From Erythrobacter dokdonensis DSW-74 (lineage in GTDB: Bacteria; Pseudomonadota; Alphaproteobacteria; Sphingomonadales; Sphingomonadaceae), in contig NZ_LZYB01000003.1 of NCBI RefSeq assembly GCF_001677335.1, forward strand, positions 62,001 through 126,000: a stretch of 64,000 bases of DNA, read 5' to 3'. Positions 7,827 to 16,051 of this stretch are shown one piece after another. Positions within the stretch are counted from its first letter, which is position 1; every line of letters starts with the position of its first letter. The translations under genes and the position numbers were made by a program. The notes under the pieces were generated by a model. It had not been told where the DNA came from and made no database searches. It worked only from the letters and a program-made list of their open reading frames with translations.

Positions 7827-8651
7827 ATGACAGCGCAGCGCTTTCCGACCCGCATTCTGGACGGGACCACCATCGAACGGCTTCGCTTCGGCAAGGGCGA
7901 CTATGTGCACCCGCCTTCGGGGCAGCTTGAACTGCGCGTGGTGCGGCGCGGATCCTCGCAGGCCGAGATCGATCTGGGCAGCGGCAGCCGGTCGGTCTTT
8001 ACCCGGCCCGGCGACGTGCTGCTTTCGCTGCCGGACAAGGCGACCCGGTTCGGGATCGTCGATGATCGCGAAGTCTCGATCCTCGCCATCGCCGCTCCCA
8101 ACGCGCTGACTTGGGTCAGGCAAGCGGGCGGCGTTGACCTTGAGGAGCTGTCGCCGCTGTCGCGCAAGCCCCTGCGGGCCCCGCTGATCGCCCGGCTGAT
8201 CGACAGGCTTGAGAGCGAGGCCGATGGGCCCGAACCGATCAGCGAGGCGATCGTGCTCGTGATCCTCGCCGAAGCCTTGCGCATGGCGCGTCGGCTGCGG
8301 GCACGAGAGGGGGCAACCGTTCTGTCCCACGCCGAAATCCTCCGGATCATCGCCAAAGTCGAAGCCCAGTTGGAAAAGCCTGCGTCGGCTGACGAGCTGG
8401 CAGCCGAGGTGGGGGTATCGCGCCGCACCTTTGGCGCGATCTTCAAAGAGGCGACCGGCCTGCCGTTCCACCAATATGTCCTGCAATTGCGGGTCGAGCG
8501 GGCGGTCGAACTGCTGACAGAGAGCAATCTTCCGCTGCCGCAAGTTGCTCTCCGGTGCGGCTTTGCGCATCAGGCGCACATGAGCCGGATGGTCAGCCGG
8601 TTGAAGGGCGAGCCGCCTGGGGCAATCCGCAATCGCGGCCGCTCGGTCTAG
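7827..8651 (+). CDS. AraC-family transcriptional regulator
   Basis: A 274-residue regulator with an N-terminal cupin-like sensing region (residues 1-130) and a C-terminal pair of helix-turn-helices: EIRIIAKVEAQL-type helix, then SADELAAEVGVSRRTFGAIFKEATGLPF, and LTESNLPLPQVALRCGFAHQAHMSRM. It lies 142 bases from the divergent reductase-hydrolase operon, the probable target. There is no separate ligand signature to say what it senses. Confidence 0.85.
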   Translation: MTAQRFPTRILDGTTIERLRFGKGDYVHPPSGQLELRVVRRGSSQAEIDLGSGSRSVFTRPGDVLLSLPDKATRFGIVDDREVSILAIAAPNALTWVRQAGGVDLEELSPLSRKPLRAPLIARLIDRLESEADGPEPISEAIVLVILAEALRMARRLRAREGATVLSHAEILRIIAKVEAQLEKPASADELAAEVGVSRRTFGAIFKEATGLPFHQYVLQLRVERAVELLTESNLPLPQVALRCGFAHQAHMSRMVSRLKGEPPGAIRNRGRSV

Positions 8652-8665
8652 GCAAGGGCCGCACG

Positions 8666-9034
8666 TCATCGCCATGCTGCCGCCAGAATGAAGGGCCAGA
8701 TCAACACGATCGGGACAAAGGTGATCGCCGGCCCCCACGGTACCGCCTCGCCTGCACGCATCGCCGGAATGACAAAGCCCGCGAGCCAAGCCGACTTGTA
8801 GATCACTTGCAGCAGCAAGATTGCCACCATGGCCTGCGGCCGGAACAGGCCCGCCACCGAACACAGCAGGATCGCGCCCCACAGCGCTGCCACCAGCAGC
8901 TTCAGGCTGGCGATGTCGGGCGTGGCAGCCCCGAACACGCGATGGGCCGGACCGGTCAGCAACAGCGTGACGACCGGCGCAAGGATTGCGATATTGGCGC
9001 AATAGGCAAGACGTAGAGCGAGGTCGGCGGTCAT
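8666..9034 (-). CDS. Small four-span membrane protein
   Basis: A 122-residue hydrophobic protein beginning MTADLALRLAY at ATG 9034. Four spans are apparent: about 10-28, 43-62, 68-92 and 103-120. The start overlaps the stop of the SRPBCC gene by 4 bases (ATGA), showing translational coupling. A longer open frame upstream to 9403 is only the shadow of the SRPBCC gene. Function unknown; its partner and the divergent TetR gene suggest a small regulated operon. Confidence 0.7.
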   Translation of the reverse strand: MTADLALRLAYCANIAILAPVVTLLLTGPAHRVFGAATPDIASLKLLVAALWGAILLCSVAGLFRPQAMVAILLLQVIYKSAWLAGFVIPAMRAGEAVPWGPAITFVPIVLIWPFILAAAWR

Positions 9035-9495
9035 TGCGGCCCACCCATCTCCGCCAGTGCGACAAGTCTCGTCAGCGTCGACGGCAAGGCGCGGCGGAAG
9101 CCGGGGCCGAGGATCGCCGACCATAGCGGCGCAAGCAACCCTTCGAACCAGACGGTGTGGCGGATCGTGACAGGGCACTCGCCGACCACCGCCCGGTCGA
9201 CGATCAGCCGGGCGAGCGGCAGGCGGGTGGCGAAGCGGTAGGACCTTTGCGGCTGCCAGTTGATGATCGTGAAGCACGCCTCCGGCCCCGCCTGTGGCAC
9301 GACCACGCCTTCCACACCGGGGCCAAGCGGCGTAGCGGCCCGCGCCTGTATTGGCCCCCCGTCCCATGCGCCCCAGGTGTCGGGATCGGTCCACAGGTGC
9401 CATATCGACGGCACCGATGCAGTTGTCGATTGTTCTGCTATGAACTGTCCGACGCGGCGAGCTTCATCCATGGAGTTAATATGAACGATATTCAT
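9031..9495 (-). CDS. SRPBCC (START/polyketide-cyclase-like) domain protein
   Basis: Up to 154 residues. The pattern SIWHLWTDPDTWGAWDGG, then LGPGVEGVVVP, FTIINWQPQRSYRF and IRHTVWFEG matches the ligand-binding SRPBCC helix-grip fold. An internal ATG at 9471 (MDEARRVGQF) may be the true start, because the longer start codon lies inside the palindrome at 9476-9500; neither has a clear ribosome site. It is coupled to the downstream membrane gene and divergent from TetR 5 bases away. Ligand unknown. Confidence 0.7.
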   Translation of the reverse strand: MNIVHINSMDEARRVGQFIAEQSTTASVPSIWHLWTDPDTWGAWDGGPIQARAATPLGPGVEGVVVPQAGPEACFTIINWQPQRSYRFATRLPLARLIVDRAVVGECPVTIRHTVWFEGLLAPLWSAILGPGFRRALPSTLTRLVALAEMGGPQ

Positions 9496-9500
9496 TTTAA
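9476..9500. promoter_or_regulatory. Probable TetR operator
   Basis: A 25-bp dyad of the form TTAA-n-ATGAA-n5-TTCAT-n-TTAA sits between and over the annotated starts of the divergent SRPBCC and TetR genes. Its symmetry and size fit a TetR-family operator. Its overlap with both putative start codons suggests that the real starts are further inside (9471 and 9506) or that transcripts are near-leaderless. Confidence 0.6.
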
Positions 9501-10117
9501 TGGCAATGCCTGATCCAGCAATTTCTCAGGACCCGCCCCCGCGCCGCCGGCGCCGCTCGGACTCGGCTGCGCGCCGTGATGCCGCAATTCTGTCGGCAGC
9601 ACGCGCGCGTTTCGCGGTGGAGGGGTTCGACGCCGCGAGCGTCGCGGATATCGCCCGCGATGCAGGCGTCGCGGTCGGTACCGTGTATCTGCGCTACTCC
9701 GACAAAGGGGCACTTCTCGCCGCCGTGCTTGAAGAAGCAGCGGGTGATTTCGTGGCAGCCATGGAGCGACCCGACATCCACGCCCGCCCGTGGGCCGAGC
9801 GGCTCGAGCCGATGTTTGCAGCCTTGCTGGCAGAAGCCGCACGCCATCCGGACCTTCCCGCGCTCATGCGGCTATCGATGCAACTGCCGCAAGATCCGGG
9901 TCATCTGAAGGTGCGCGCGGCAATCGAGCACTTCATGAGCGAAGGTCAGGCGGCAGGCGCGTTTCGGCAGGTCCCGGTCTGCCCCGCAGCAGCCATTGCC
10001 CACGGGATGGTGCAGGCAGCGATGCGCGAAGCCATGGCTGGTCAGACTCCGCCCCAAGTCCTCGCTGGCTTGCTCGCCGATGCTGCGCGTCGTTGGATGG
10101 TTGCTGATCATTTCTGA
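9500..10117 (+). CDS. TetR/AcrR-family transcriptional regulator
   Basis: A 205-residue regulator with a short disordered basic N-terminus (PPPRRRRR) followed by the TetR DNA-binding domain: AARRDAAILSAARARFAVEG, then SVADIARDAGVAVGTVYLRY and DKGALLAAVLEE. The C-terminal ligand/dimer domain is helical. ATGs at 9500 and 9506 are both possible. The dyad at 9476-9500 is the expected operator, so it probably represses itself and the SRPBCC/membrane operon. Confidence 0.85.
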   Translation: MAMPDPAISQDPPPRRRRRSDSAARRDAAILSAARARFAVEGFDAASVADIARDAGVAVGTVYLRYSDKGALLAAVLEEAAGDFVAAMERPDIHARPWAERLEPMFAALLAEAARHPDLPALMRLSMQLPQDPGHLKVRAAIEHFMSEGQAAGAFRQVPVCPAAAIAHGMVQAAMREAMAGQTPPQVLAGLLADAARRWMVADHF

Positions 10118-10230
10118 ATACAGCGCTCCCTACCCTGCCGAACCGAATTCTCCCGATCCTTATCATTGAGTGCACCCAGAACGCCGCAAAGCAGGAAGCG
10201 GGCCCTTCACTCGAAATTGACCAATGATAT

Positions 10231-10290
10231 CCGATATGGGGTCGCTTTCGGAATGGCGGGATTTTTCCAGCAGCCGGGGAAAGCCGCCAT
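10231..10290. repeat. 60-bp dispersed repeat, copy A
   Basis: Begins CCGATATGGGGTCGCTTTCG and ends AAGCCGCCAT. It aligns without gaps to copy B at 10821-10880 with about 50 of 60 identical bases. Both copies lie on the same strand and flank the DUF1851-like gene. Similar GC-poor intergenic repeats are common in sphingomonads, but here they bracket one gene. Confidence 0.7.
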
Positions 10291-10385
10291 GCGGCTTTCG
10301 GGATCGCGCGTCGGCCCGGCTCATGGCAGGTCGTGGGTGGTTTTCGGACATTGCTCACAAGCGAAAAGCGTGCATTGTCCTCTCC

Positions 10386-10817
10386 ATGCGTTCCATTGCC
10401 ACTTCATGCTCAGACATTGATTGTTATCCTCTTTTGCAGGAGTGGCGCTGGCTCGTTCCTGACGATCATCGCCCCTTGATGGTCGGCGTATTTGGCGATT
10501 GGATCATGGGTGCTCCGGATGGTTCACTCTGGTCGCTAGAGCTTCTCGAAGGCAGCTACAGCCGAGTTGCTGACAATGCCGAAGAATTTAACCGCGCAAA
10601 ATCGAACTCGGACAACCTCAATCTCTGGTTTATGGCGGAGTGGGCCGAAATCGCTGAGAGACACGGTCTCGTGCCATCGGCAGACCAATGCCTCGGATGG
10701 AAGGTTCACCCGATGCTCGGAGGCAAATTCGAAGCTGGTAACATTCAAGTGTTTTCGCTGAGGGTCTATCAATCGCTCATGGGTCAACTGTTCCGGCAAT
10801 TGCGGCAATCAAGCTAA
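10386..10817 (+). CDS. DUF1851 / T6SS immunity (Tdi1-like) domain protein
   Basis: A 143-residue protein from ATG 10386. The middle contains FGDWIMGAPDGSLWSLELLEG and the C-terminal part reads LGWKVHPMLGGKFEAGNIQVF, then LRVYQSLMGQLFRQL, a pattern I associate with the DUF1851 / Tdi1 C-terminal domain found in immunity proteins of type VI or contact-dependent toxins. No toxin or secretion gene is adjacent, so this may be an orphan immunity protein. It is bracketed by the two 60-bp repeats. GC is lower than in the flanks. A longer frame from 10224 runs through repeat copy A and is unlikely. Confidence 0.6.
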   Translation: MRSIATSCSDIDCYPLLQEWRWLVPDDHRPLMVGVFGDWIMGAPDGSLWSLELLEGSYSRVADNAEEFNRAKSNSDNLNLWFMAEWAEIAERHGLVPSADQCLGWKVHPMLGGKFEAGNIQVFSLRVYQSLMGQLFRQLRQSS

Positions 10818-11178
10818 CGACCGCTATGGGGTCGCTTGCTGAATGGCAGAAATTTTCCGGAAGCGGGGCAAAGCCGCCATCAGTGGCCTGACCTCAGCGG
10901 TGACGGCTGTCGACCCAAAGCCGGTCGTTCACGACCATCAATCTGAGCGTCCGCTATGGCCAAAAGTCGCCTCGCGGACACATAGGGTCGAGCTCGGAAC
11001 GCGCTGGTGGCTGCAGCTCGGTTGAAGGTACTGCCTCGCCCCATTCTCAGTCGATCAGGATAGATGCGAACACGATCCATCGGGAAGGCGATCCCAGCAT
11101 CTGATTTCATATCCAGCGAAAATCGCCAACAAACTGACCAAGTTGCCAGTCGTCTGCCCCTGTGCTTTACCACGGGCA
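10818..11178. other. 361-bp intergenic stretch with repeat remnants
   Basis: After the DUF1851-like gene comes repeat copy B, then more sequence resembling scattered repeat material (GTCGACCCAAAGCCGGTCG, then TCCGCTATGGCCAAAAGTCG). No convincing open frame or promoter motif is visible. The restriction gene starts at its right end. Confidence 0.5.
10821..10880. repeat. 60-bp dispersed repeat, copy B
   Basis: Starts CCGCTATGGGGTCGCTTGCT directly after the stop of the DUF1851-like gene and ends AAGCCGCCAT. It is the direct-repeat partner of copy A at 10231-10290. Confidence 0.7.
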
Positions 11179-14100
11179 ATGACCAGCCCTGCCGACATCG
11201 ACGCGTTTATCAGCGAATGGCGCGGCACCGGCGGCAGCGAACTCGCCAACACCCAGTCCTTCATCAACGGCCTGGCCCGGCTCCTCGGCGTCGATCCCCC
11301 GCGCGGCGCGAAGGCTGACGACACCGCGAATGACTACGTCTTCGAACGCCGCGTCTTTCAGGACAATGGTGACGGCACCACCAGCTTCGGCCGGATCGAC
11401 TGCTACAAGCGCGGCTGCTTCATCCTCGAAGCCAAGCAGGGCAGCGAGGCGGACCGGGCTGCTGCCGACATGGGCGAGGACGATCTCGACATCTTCGGCC
11501 AGACCGCCAAGACCCGCGTCGCCCGCGGCACCGCCCGGCGCGGCACGCCCGGGTGGGCGAAGGCAATGGTACAGGCCAAGGGCCAGGCCGAACGCTACGC
11601 CAAGGCGCTCCCCATCGATCATGGCTGGCCGCCGTTCCTGCTCGTCGCCGACATTGGCTATTGCATCGAGGTCTATGCCGATTTCACCGGCACCGGCAAA
11701 GCCTACGCCCAGTTCCCCGACCGGGCGCGCTACCGGATCATGCTGGAGGACCTGCGCGACGAGGATGTGCGCGATCGCCTGCGCGCCATCTGGACCGATC
11801 CCAAAAGCCTCGATCCCACCGCCCGCGCCGCCCGCGTCACCCGCGACATTGCCGATCTGCTCGCCACCGTCGCCCGCCGGCTAGAAAAGCGTGGATATGA
11901 TGCCGAGACCACCAGCGGCTTCCTCATGCGCGTGCTGTTCACGATGTTCGCCGAGGACAGCAAGCTGATCCCCGAGGGTAGCTTCACCCAGCTCCTCAAG
12001 AACCAGCGCGCCCACCCGGAACATCTCGAACACCAGCTTTCCGCGCTGTGGGCGGCGATGGACAAGGGCGAGTTCTCGCCCGCGCTCGGTGTGCCGCTCA
12101 GGAAGTTCAACGGCTACCTCTTCAAGGAACGCACCGCCCTGCCCCTCGATGCCGAGGAGCTGGAGGTGCTGATCCAGGCCGCCGAGCATGTCTGAACCGA
12201 GGTCGAGCCCGCGATCTTCGGCACCCTGCTCGAGCGCGCGCTCAATCCCAAGGAGCGGGCCAAGCTCGGCGCCCATTACACCCCGCGCGCCTATGTCGAG
12301 CGGCTGATCGGCCCGACCATTATGGAGCCGCTGCGCGCCGATTGGGATGGGGTGCGCGGGGCAGCCGCCACCCTGATCGAAGAGGGCAAGGCGGACGAGG
12401 CCAAGGCCTTTGTCGAGGCGTTCCATTCCCGGCTTGCCCAGACCCGGGTGCTCGATCCCGCCTGCGGCACCGGCAACTTCCTCTATGTCGCCATGGCGCG
12501 CATGAAGGAGCTGGAGGGCGAGGTGCTCGATCTGCTGGTCGAGCTGGGCGACGATCAGTACGTTGCCGAGCTCACCGGCCACACCATCACGCCCGAGAAC
12601 TTCCTCGGCATCGAGATCAACCCGCGCGCCGCCGCAATTGCGCAGCTGGTGCTGTGGATCGGCTACCTGCAGTGGCATTTCCGCGTGAACGGCGCGGATC
12701 GCACCCCGCCCGAACCGATCCTGCGCGACGTCAAGACCATCGAAAACCGCGACGCCCTGATCGAGTGGGACGACAAGGTTGCGGAGCTGGACGATGCCGG
12801 AGAACCCGTCACCTGGTGGGACGGCGAGACGATGAAGGAGCACCCCGTCACCGGCAAGAAGGTGCCCGACGAGACGGCGCGGGTGGAGGTCTACCGCTAT
12901 GTGAAGCCGCGCGCGGCGAAGTGGCCGAAGGCGGATTTCATTGTCGGCAACCCGCCATTTCATGGAGCAAGGACGGTCAGAGCTACGAATCCGGTCGGCT
13001 ATATCGAAGCAGTTCGGCAGGTGTACGACATCGTCCCCGAAAACGCCGACTTCGTGATGTTCTGGTGGCACAAGGCGGCAATCGCTACGGCGAACGCCTC
13101 AACAGTTCGCTTGGGCTTCATCACCACCAAAAGCATCACTCAATCGTTTTCTCGGGCGGTCATGGCGAGTCACATGGCTGATAAACGTCGAGTTTCAATC
13201 GTTTTTGCCATTCCCAATCACCCGTGGATCGATGAAGCGGACGGTGCTGACGTAAGGGTTGCGTTCACGGTTGCTGCATCGGGCAAGCAAACTGGACGGA
13301 AACTCGAAGTTTTGATCGAACGGCCCATAGCTGACGGGGCATTCGAAGTTGAGTTCGCCGAAACTCATGGGCTCATCAATCCCAGCCTCAGAACGGAAGT
13401 TGACCTTCAAGAAGCAAAGACACTTCGAGCTAACTCAGACGTCTCGTCTGTCGGATTTCAACTGACTGGGAAAGGCTTCGTAGTTGGCGAAGAGCTAATC
13501 TCGGAACTCAGCGACGCAGAGCGGCAATCTTTTGTTTTCTCTTTGCTCGGCGCTCGCGAAATCGTGCAAACGCGCCTTCAGCGGCGTGTCATCGACGTCT
13601 GTGAAGTCGTGAGCGAGGCTGACTTAAGGAGAGCCTCTCCCACGATTTATCAGCACCTTGTGAACTCCGTGAAACCAGAGCGCGACGTAAATGCGCGAAA
13701 ATCCGTTCGCGAGAAGTGGTGGGTTTATGGCGAAGCAAGGAACACATTTCGGCCTGCCCTCAAAGGACTGGCGAGCCAGATCGTAACTCCCCTCACTGCC
13801 AAGCATCGAGTATTTGTCGTCGAACCGGTGTCGACGCGTGCTGATAGCACGTGTGTGTGCATCGCATTAGACGACCACTATTTTCTCGGCATTCTCAGCA
13901 GCCGTATCCATCTCGTTTGGGCACTCGCGAATGGTGGGCGACTGGGTGTGGGCGACGACCCACGCTATTTGAAAGGCGAATGCTTCGATCCCTTCCCCTT
14001 CCCCGGTGACGTTCCCGAACCGCTCAAGGACAAAATCCGAGCCGAGGCTGAGGCACTCGACGCGCTGCGCAAGCGGGTGCTTGAAAGCCATGAGGACCTG

Positions 14101-14637
14101 ACCCTCACCAAGCTCTACAACGTGCTCGAAGCCCTGCGGGAGGGCCGCCCGCTGACCGATGCCGAGCGCGACATGCATGATCGCGGGCTCGTCACCCTGA
14201 TCCGCCAGCACCACGACGCCATCGATGCGCTGGTCGCTGAAGCCTATGGCTGGCCCGCTGACCTGTCCGACGAGGAAATCCTCACCCGCCTCGTCGCCCT
14301 CAACAAGGAGCGCGCCGCCGAGGAAGCCCGCGGCCTGATCCGCTGGCTGCGACCCGAATATCAGGCACCGGACTACAAGGCCCCCGTCACCCAAACGCTC
14401 GACCTCGGCGAAACCGCCGCCGCGCTGCCCGACAACGTCATCCCCTGGCCCGGCTCGCTCCCCGAACAGGTCAGTGCCGTACAATCGATCCTCACCGCCG
14501 CCGCCACGCCGCTTGCGCCACAAGACGTCGCACGAGCCTTCAAGGGCAAACGCGCCGCCACCGTCCGCCCAGTGCTGGACGCCCTCGCGGGCATCGGCAT
14601 GGCAAGGCGGCTGAAGGACGGGCGGTATGCGGCGTGA
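11179..14637 (+). pseudogene. MmeI-like type II restriction-modification enzyme with an in-frame TGA
   Basis: A single frame of 1153 codons interrupted only by TGA at 12193-12195 (codon 339). N-terminal part: a PD-(D/E)xK-like nuclease region with RIDCYKRG and FILEAKQG. After the TGA: VEPAIFGTLLERAL and GAHYTPRAYVERL, then SAM motif I LDPACGTGNFLYVAM and catalytic NPPF (VGNPPFHGA), target recognition near residues 700-900 and a helical C-terminus. This order is that of single-chain nuclease-methylase enzymes of the MmeI type. The TGA falls where relatives usually have Trp (HV-stop-TEVEP), so TGG to TGA is the simplest cause. The C-terminal half alone could start at ATG 12322. The recognition segment at 13000-13950 has lower GC, as is common for exchanged specificity domains. 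Confidence 0.8.
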
Positions 14638-14665
14638 GCCGTCATCAGCGTCTGTCCGAAGTCGT

Positions 14666-15529
14666 TTATCGCATCTTGTATCGGCGTCTCCAAACGGACC
14701 CGGCTAACGTCATCGGCGTAAGTTGGGCCGGTCTACGTTCATGGCTAGGTTGAGTGCACAGAACAGCCAAACACCCCACTAACACGATCGCCGTCAAGGT
14801 CAGCTGCCCGGGAGAATCGTAATCTACCAACCCAACCATCGCTGCCAGAACAATTGTGACCGCGGCAAGAATGGGGCGCCTAGGTGCAGGAGGATTGCCA
14901 TTCTTCATTTCCACTACGGACAATTCTGAAGGCTCTCCTACCCAATCGGCAGCAGGCAATAGCAGCGAATTCTCAAAACCAGCCAGGAACTGAGCCTTTG
15001 CGAATGCAGGACGCAACGATGCGAACAGGCTGACGAACTTCGCCTCGTCAGCATCATTGCTGGACGATCGCGCCTCGTGCAACAGCGCAATCATCGCCTC
15101 GAGATGGTGAAACGTCAGTTCAACTTCCCGATATGGATTCCGCAAATTGTCAGGGGAGTCGGTCAGCCTTGCAAGGTATGCCTTCTCCCTGGTGATGCGT
15201 GAATTCCATTCGGCCAATTGCTCGGCCGACACATCGCGGCTTTGGATGAGGCGCCACATTGGCGATGCAATGTAATGGATCGAGCCGGGCACCTTCGATT
15301 CGGCCAATGCGAGGGCGGCCGCTGCTGATGGATCGTCGCTAAGCCACTGCGGTGCATTGGCTGCTTTTTCGTATCTCGCGAAAGCATCAGCCCAAGCCGG
15401 ACGCTCAAGAATTTCCCTTGCGAAGGACCGACCGTCTGTGACTCCCGTCACACGGACGAGGTGCGCGACCCAGAAACTTGCCACTGTTCGGTTGATTGGG
15501 CCCTCTCGTGGACGCCCCCGATTTCCCAT
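14666..15529 (-). CDS. Hypothetical protein with C-terminal two-span membrane anchor
   Basis: About 287 residues from ATG 15529, which has GGGAGG ten bases upstream; a TTG at 15538 is too close to that site. The first 210 residues are helical and soluble (for example HYIASPMWRLIQSRDVSAEQ, ELTFHHLEAMIALLHEAR). Two hydrophobic spans follow (RPILAAVTIVLAAMVGL and LTLTAIVLVGCLAVL) and a basic tail. The protein resembles membrane-tethered helical proteins of defence islands in layout only. It is convergent with the restriction gene, 28 bases apart. I do not recognise the family. Confidence 0.6.
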   Translation of the reverse strand: MGNRGRPREGPINRTVASFWVAHLVRVTGVTDGRSFAREILERPAWADAFARYEKAANAPQWLSDDPSAAAALALAESKVPGSIHYIASPMWRLIQSRDVSAEQLAEWNSRITREKAYLARLTDSPDNLRNPYREVELTFHHLEAMIALLHEARSSSNDADEAKFVSLFASLRPAFAKAQFLAGFENSLLLPAADWVGEPSELSVVEMKNGNPPAPRRPILAAVTIVLAAMVGLVDYDSPGQLTLTAIVLVGCLAVLCTQPSHERRPAQLTPMTLAGSVWRRRYKMR

Positions 15530-15660
15530 TGCGGCCAAGCCTCCCGAATTATTTCACGAAAATCCCGAATTTCATTTTGTTGAATCGCCCGAATCTTTCG
15601 TTCCAAATCAGCGCATAACACGACGCAACTTGGCGGAACAATATGCAGAGCGGTAGTCAT
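15448..15660 (-). CDS. Possible 70-residue protein upstream of the membrane-anchored gene
   Basis: From ATG 15660 with GAGG six bases before it, the frame reads MTTALHIVPPSCVVLCADLE, then a helical segment RKIRAIQQNEIRDFREIIRE. It overlaps the start of the 14666-15529 gene by 82 bases and the 5' end of the divergent DNA-binding gene, which argues against it. The good ribosome site is the only reason to keep it. Confidence 0.3.
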   Translation of the reverse strand: MTTALHIVPPSCVVLCADLERKIRAIQQNEIRDFREIIREAWPQWEIGGVHERAQSTEQWQVSGSRTSSV

Positions 15661-15912
15661 GATAACCTCGGGCAGCACCACTTGCTCCAACAATATGGGC
15701 CACTGGTCGGCGGCAGTGATCTGGTCCAGGTTCTGGGGTTCAAGAACACGGCGGCCATGCGTCAGGCTCGGCGCCGAGGCCGGATAGCGGTTCGCACATT
15801 TAGGATCGCCGGTCGGCAGGGCCTCTTTGCCCTAACGGTAGATGTGGCAGCGTGGCTCTCTGAGGTGGCTGGCGGCGACAACCTGATCGAAGCGAGTACA
15901 GATGATGCTTGA
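15643..15912 (+). CDS. Small DNA-binding (AlpA/MerR-like helix-turn-helix) protein
   Basis: An 89-residue protein. The central part LVGGSDLVQVLGFKNTAAMR followed by QARRRGRI and VRTFRIAGRQGLFALTVDVAAWL has the helix-turn-helix plus wing layout of small excisionase/AlpA-like proteins, in which the winged region picks a column or position from a phrase like G..DL...LG. It lies directly upstream of the serine recombinase, and such small proteins often act as directionality factors or regulators there. The role is inferred from position. Confidence 0.6.
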   Translation: MQSGSHDNLGQHHLLQQYGPLVGGSDLVQVLGFKNTAAMRQARRRGRIAVRTFRIAGRQGLFALTVDVAAWLSEVAGGDNLIEASTDDA

Positions 15913-16051
15913 ACCAGAGCTCATCGACCTGGCCAAGTTGCTTGCGCAAGCTGCGGCGCGGCGGGAGAATGACCAGAACCACGGAGGCGGTCATGAGAAC
16001 GGTACTATACGCGCGATACAGCGACGACCTTCAAAATCCAAAGTCAGTTGA
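15905..16051 (+). CDS. Possible 48-residue protein between the DNA-binding and recombinase genes
   Basis: Starts MLEPELIDLAKLLAQAAARR at ATG 15905 (another ATG at 15902), overlapping the stop of the upstream gene and running 59 bases into the recombinase gene in another frame. The first 25 residues look like a real amphipathic helix; the rest is coloured by the recombinase frame. The tight overlaps are typical of coupled phage-like genes, but protein-level support is weak. Confidence 0.35.
   Translation: MLEPELIDLAKLLAQAAARRENDQNHGGGHENGTIRAIQRRPSKSKVS

Noticed and set aside
12048..13181. A 377-residue frame inside the restriction gene
   Set aside because: It lies in another frame of the MmeI-like gene, is Arg/Pro-rich, and its neighbours show the real frame clearly across the TGA.
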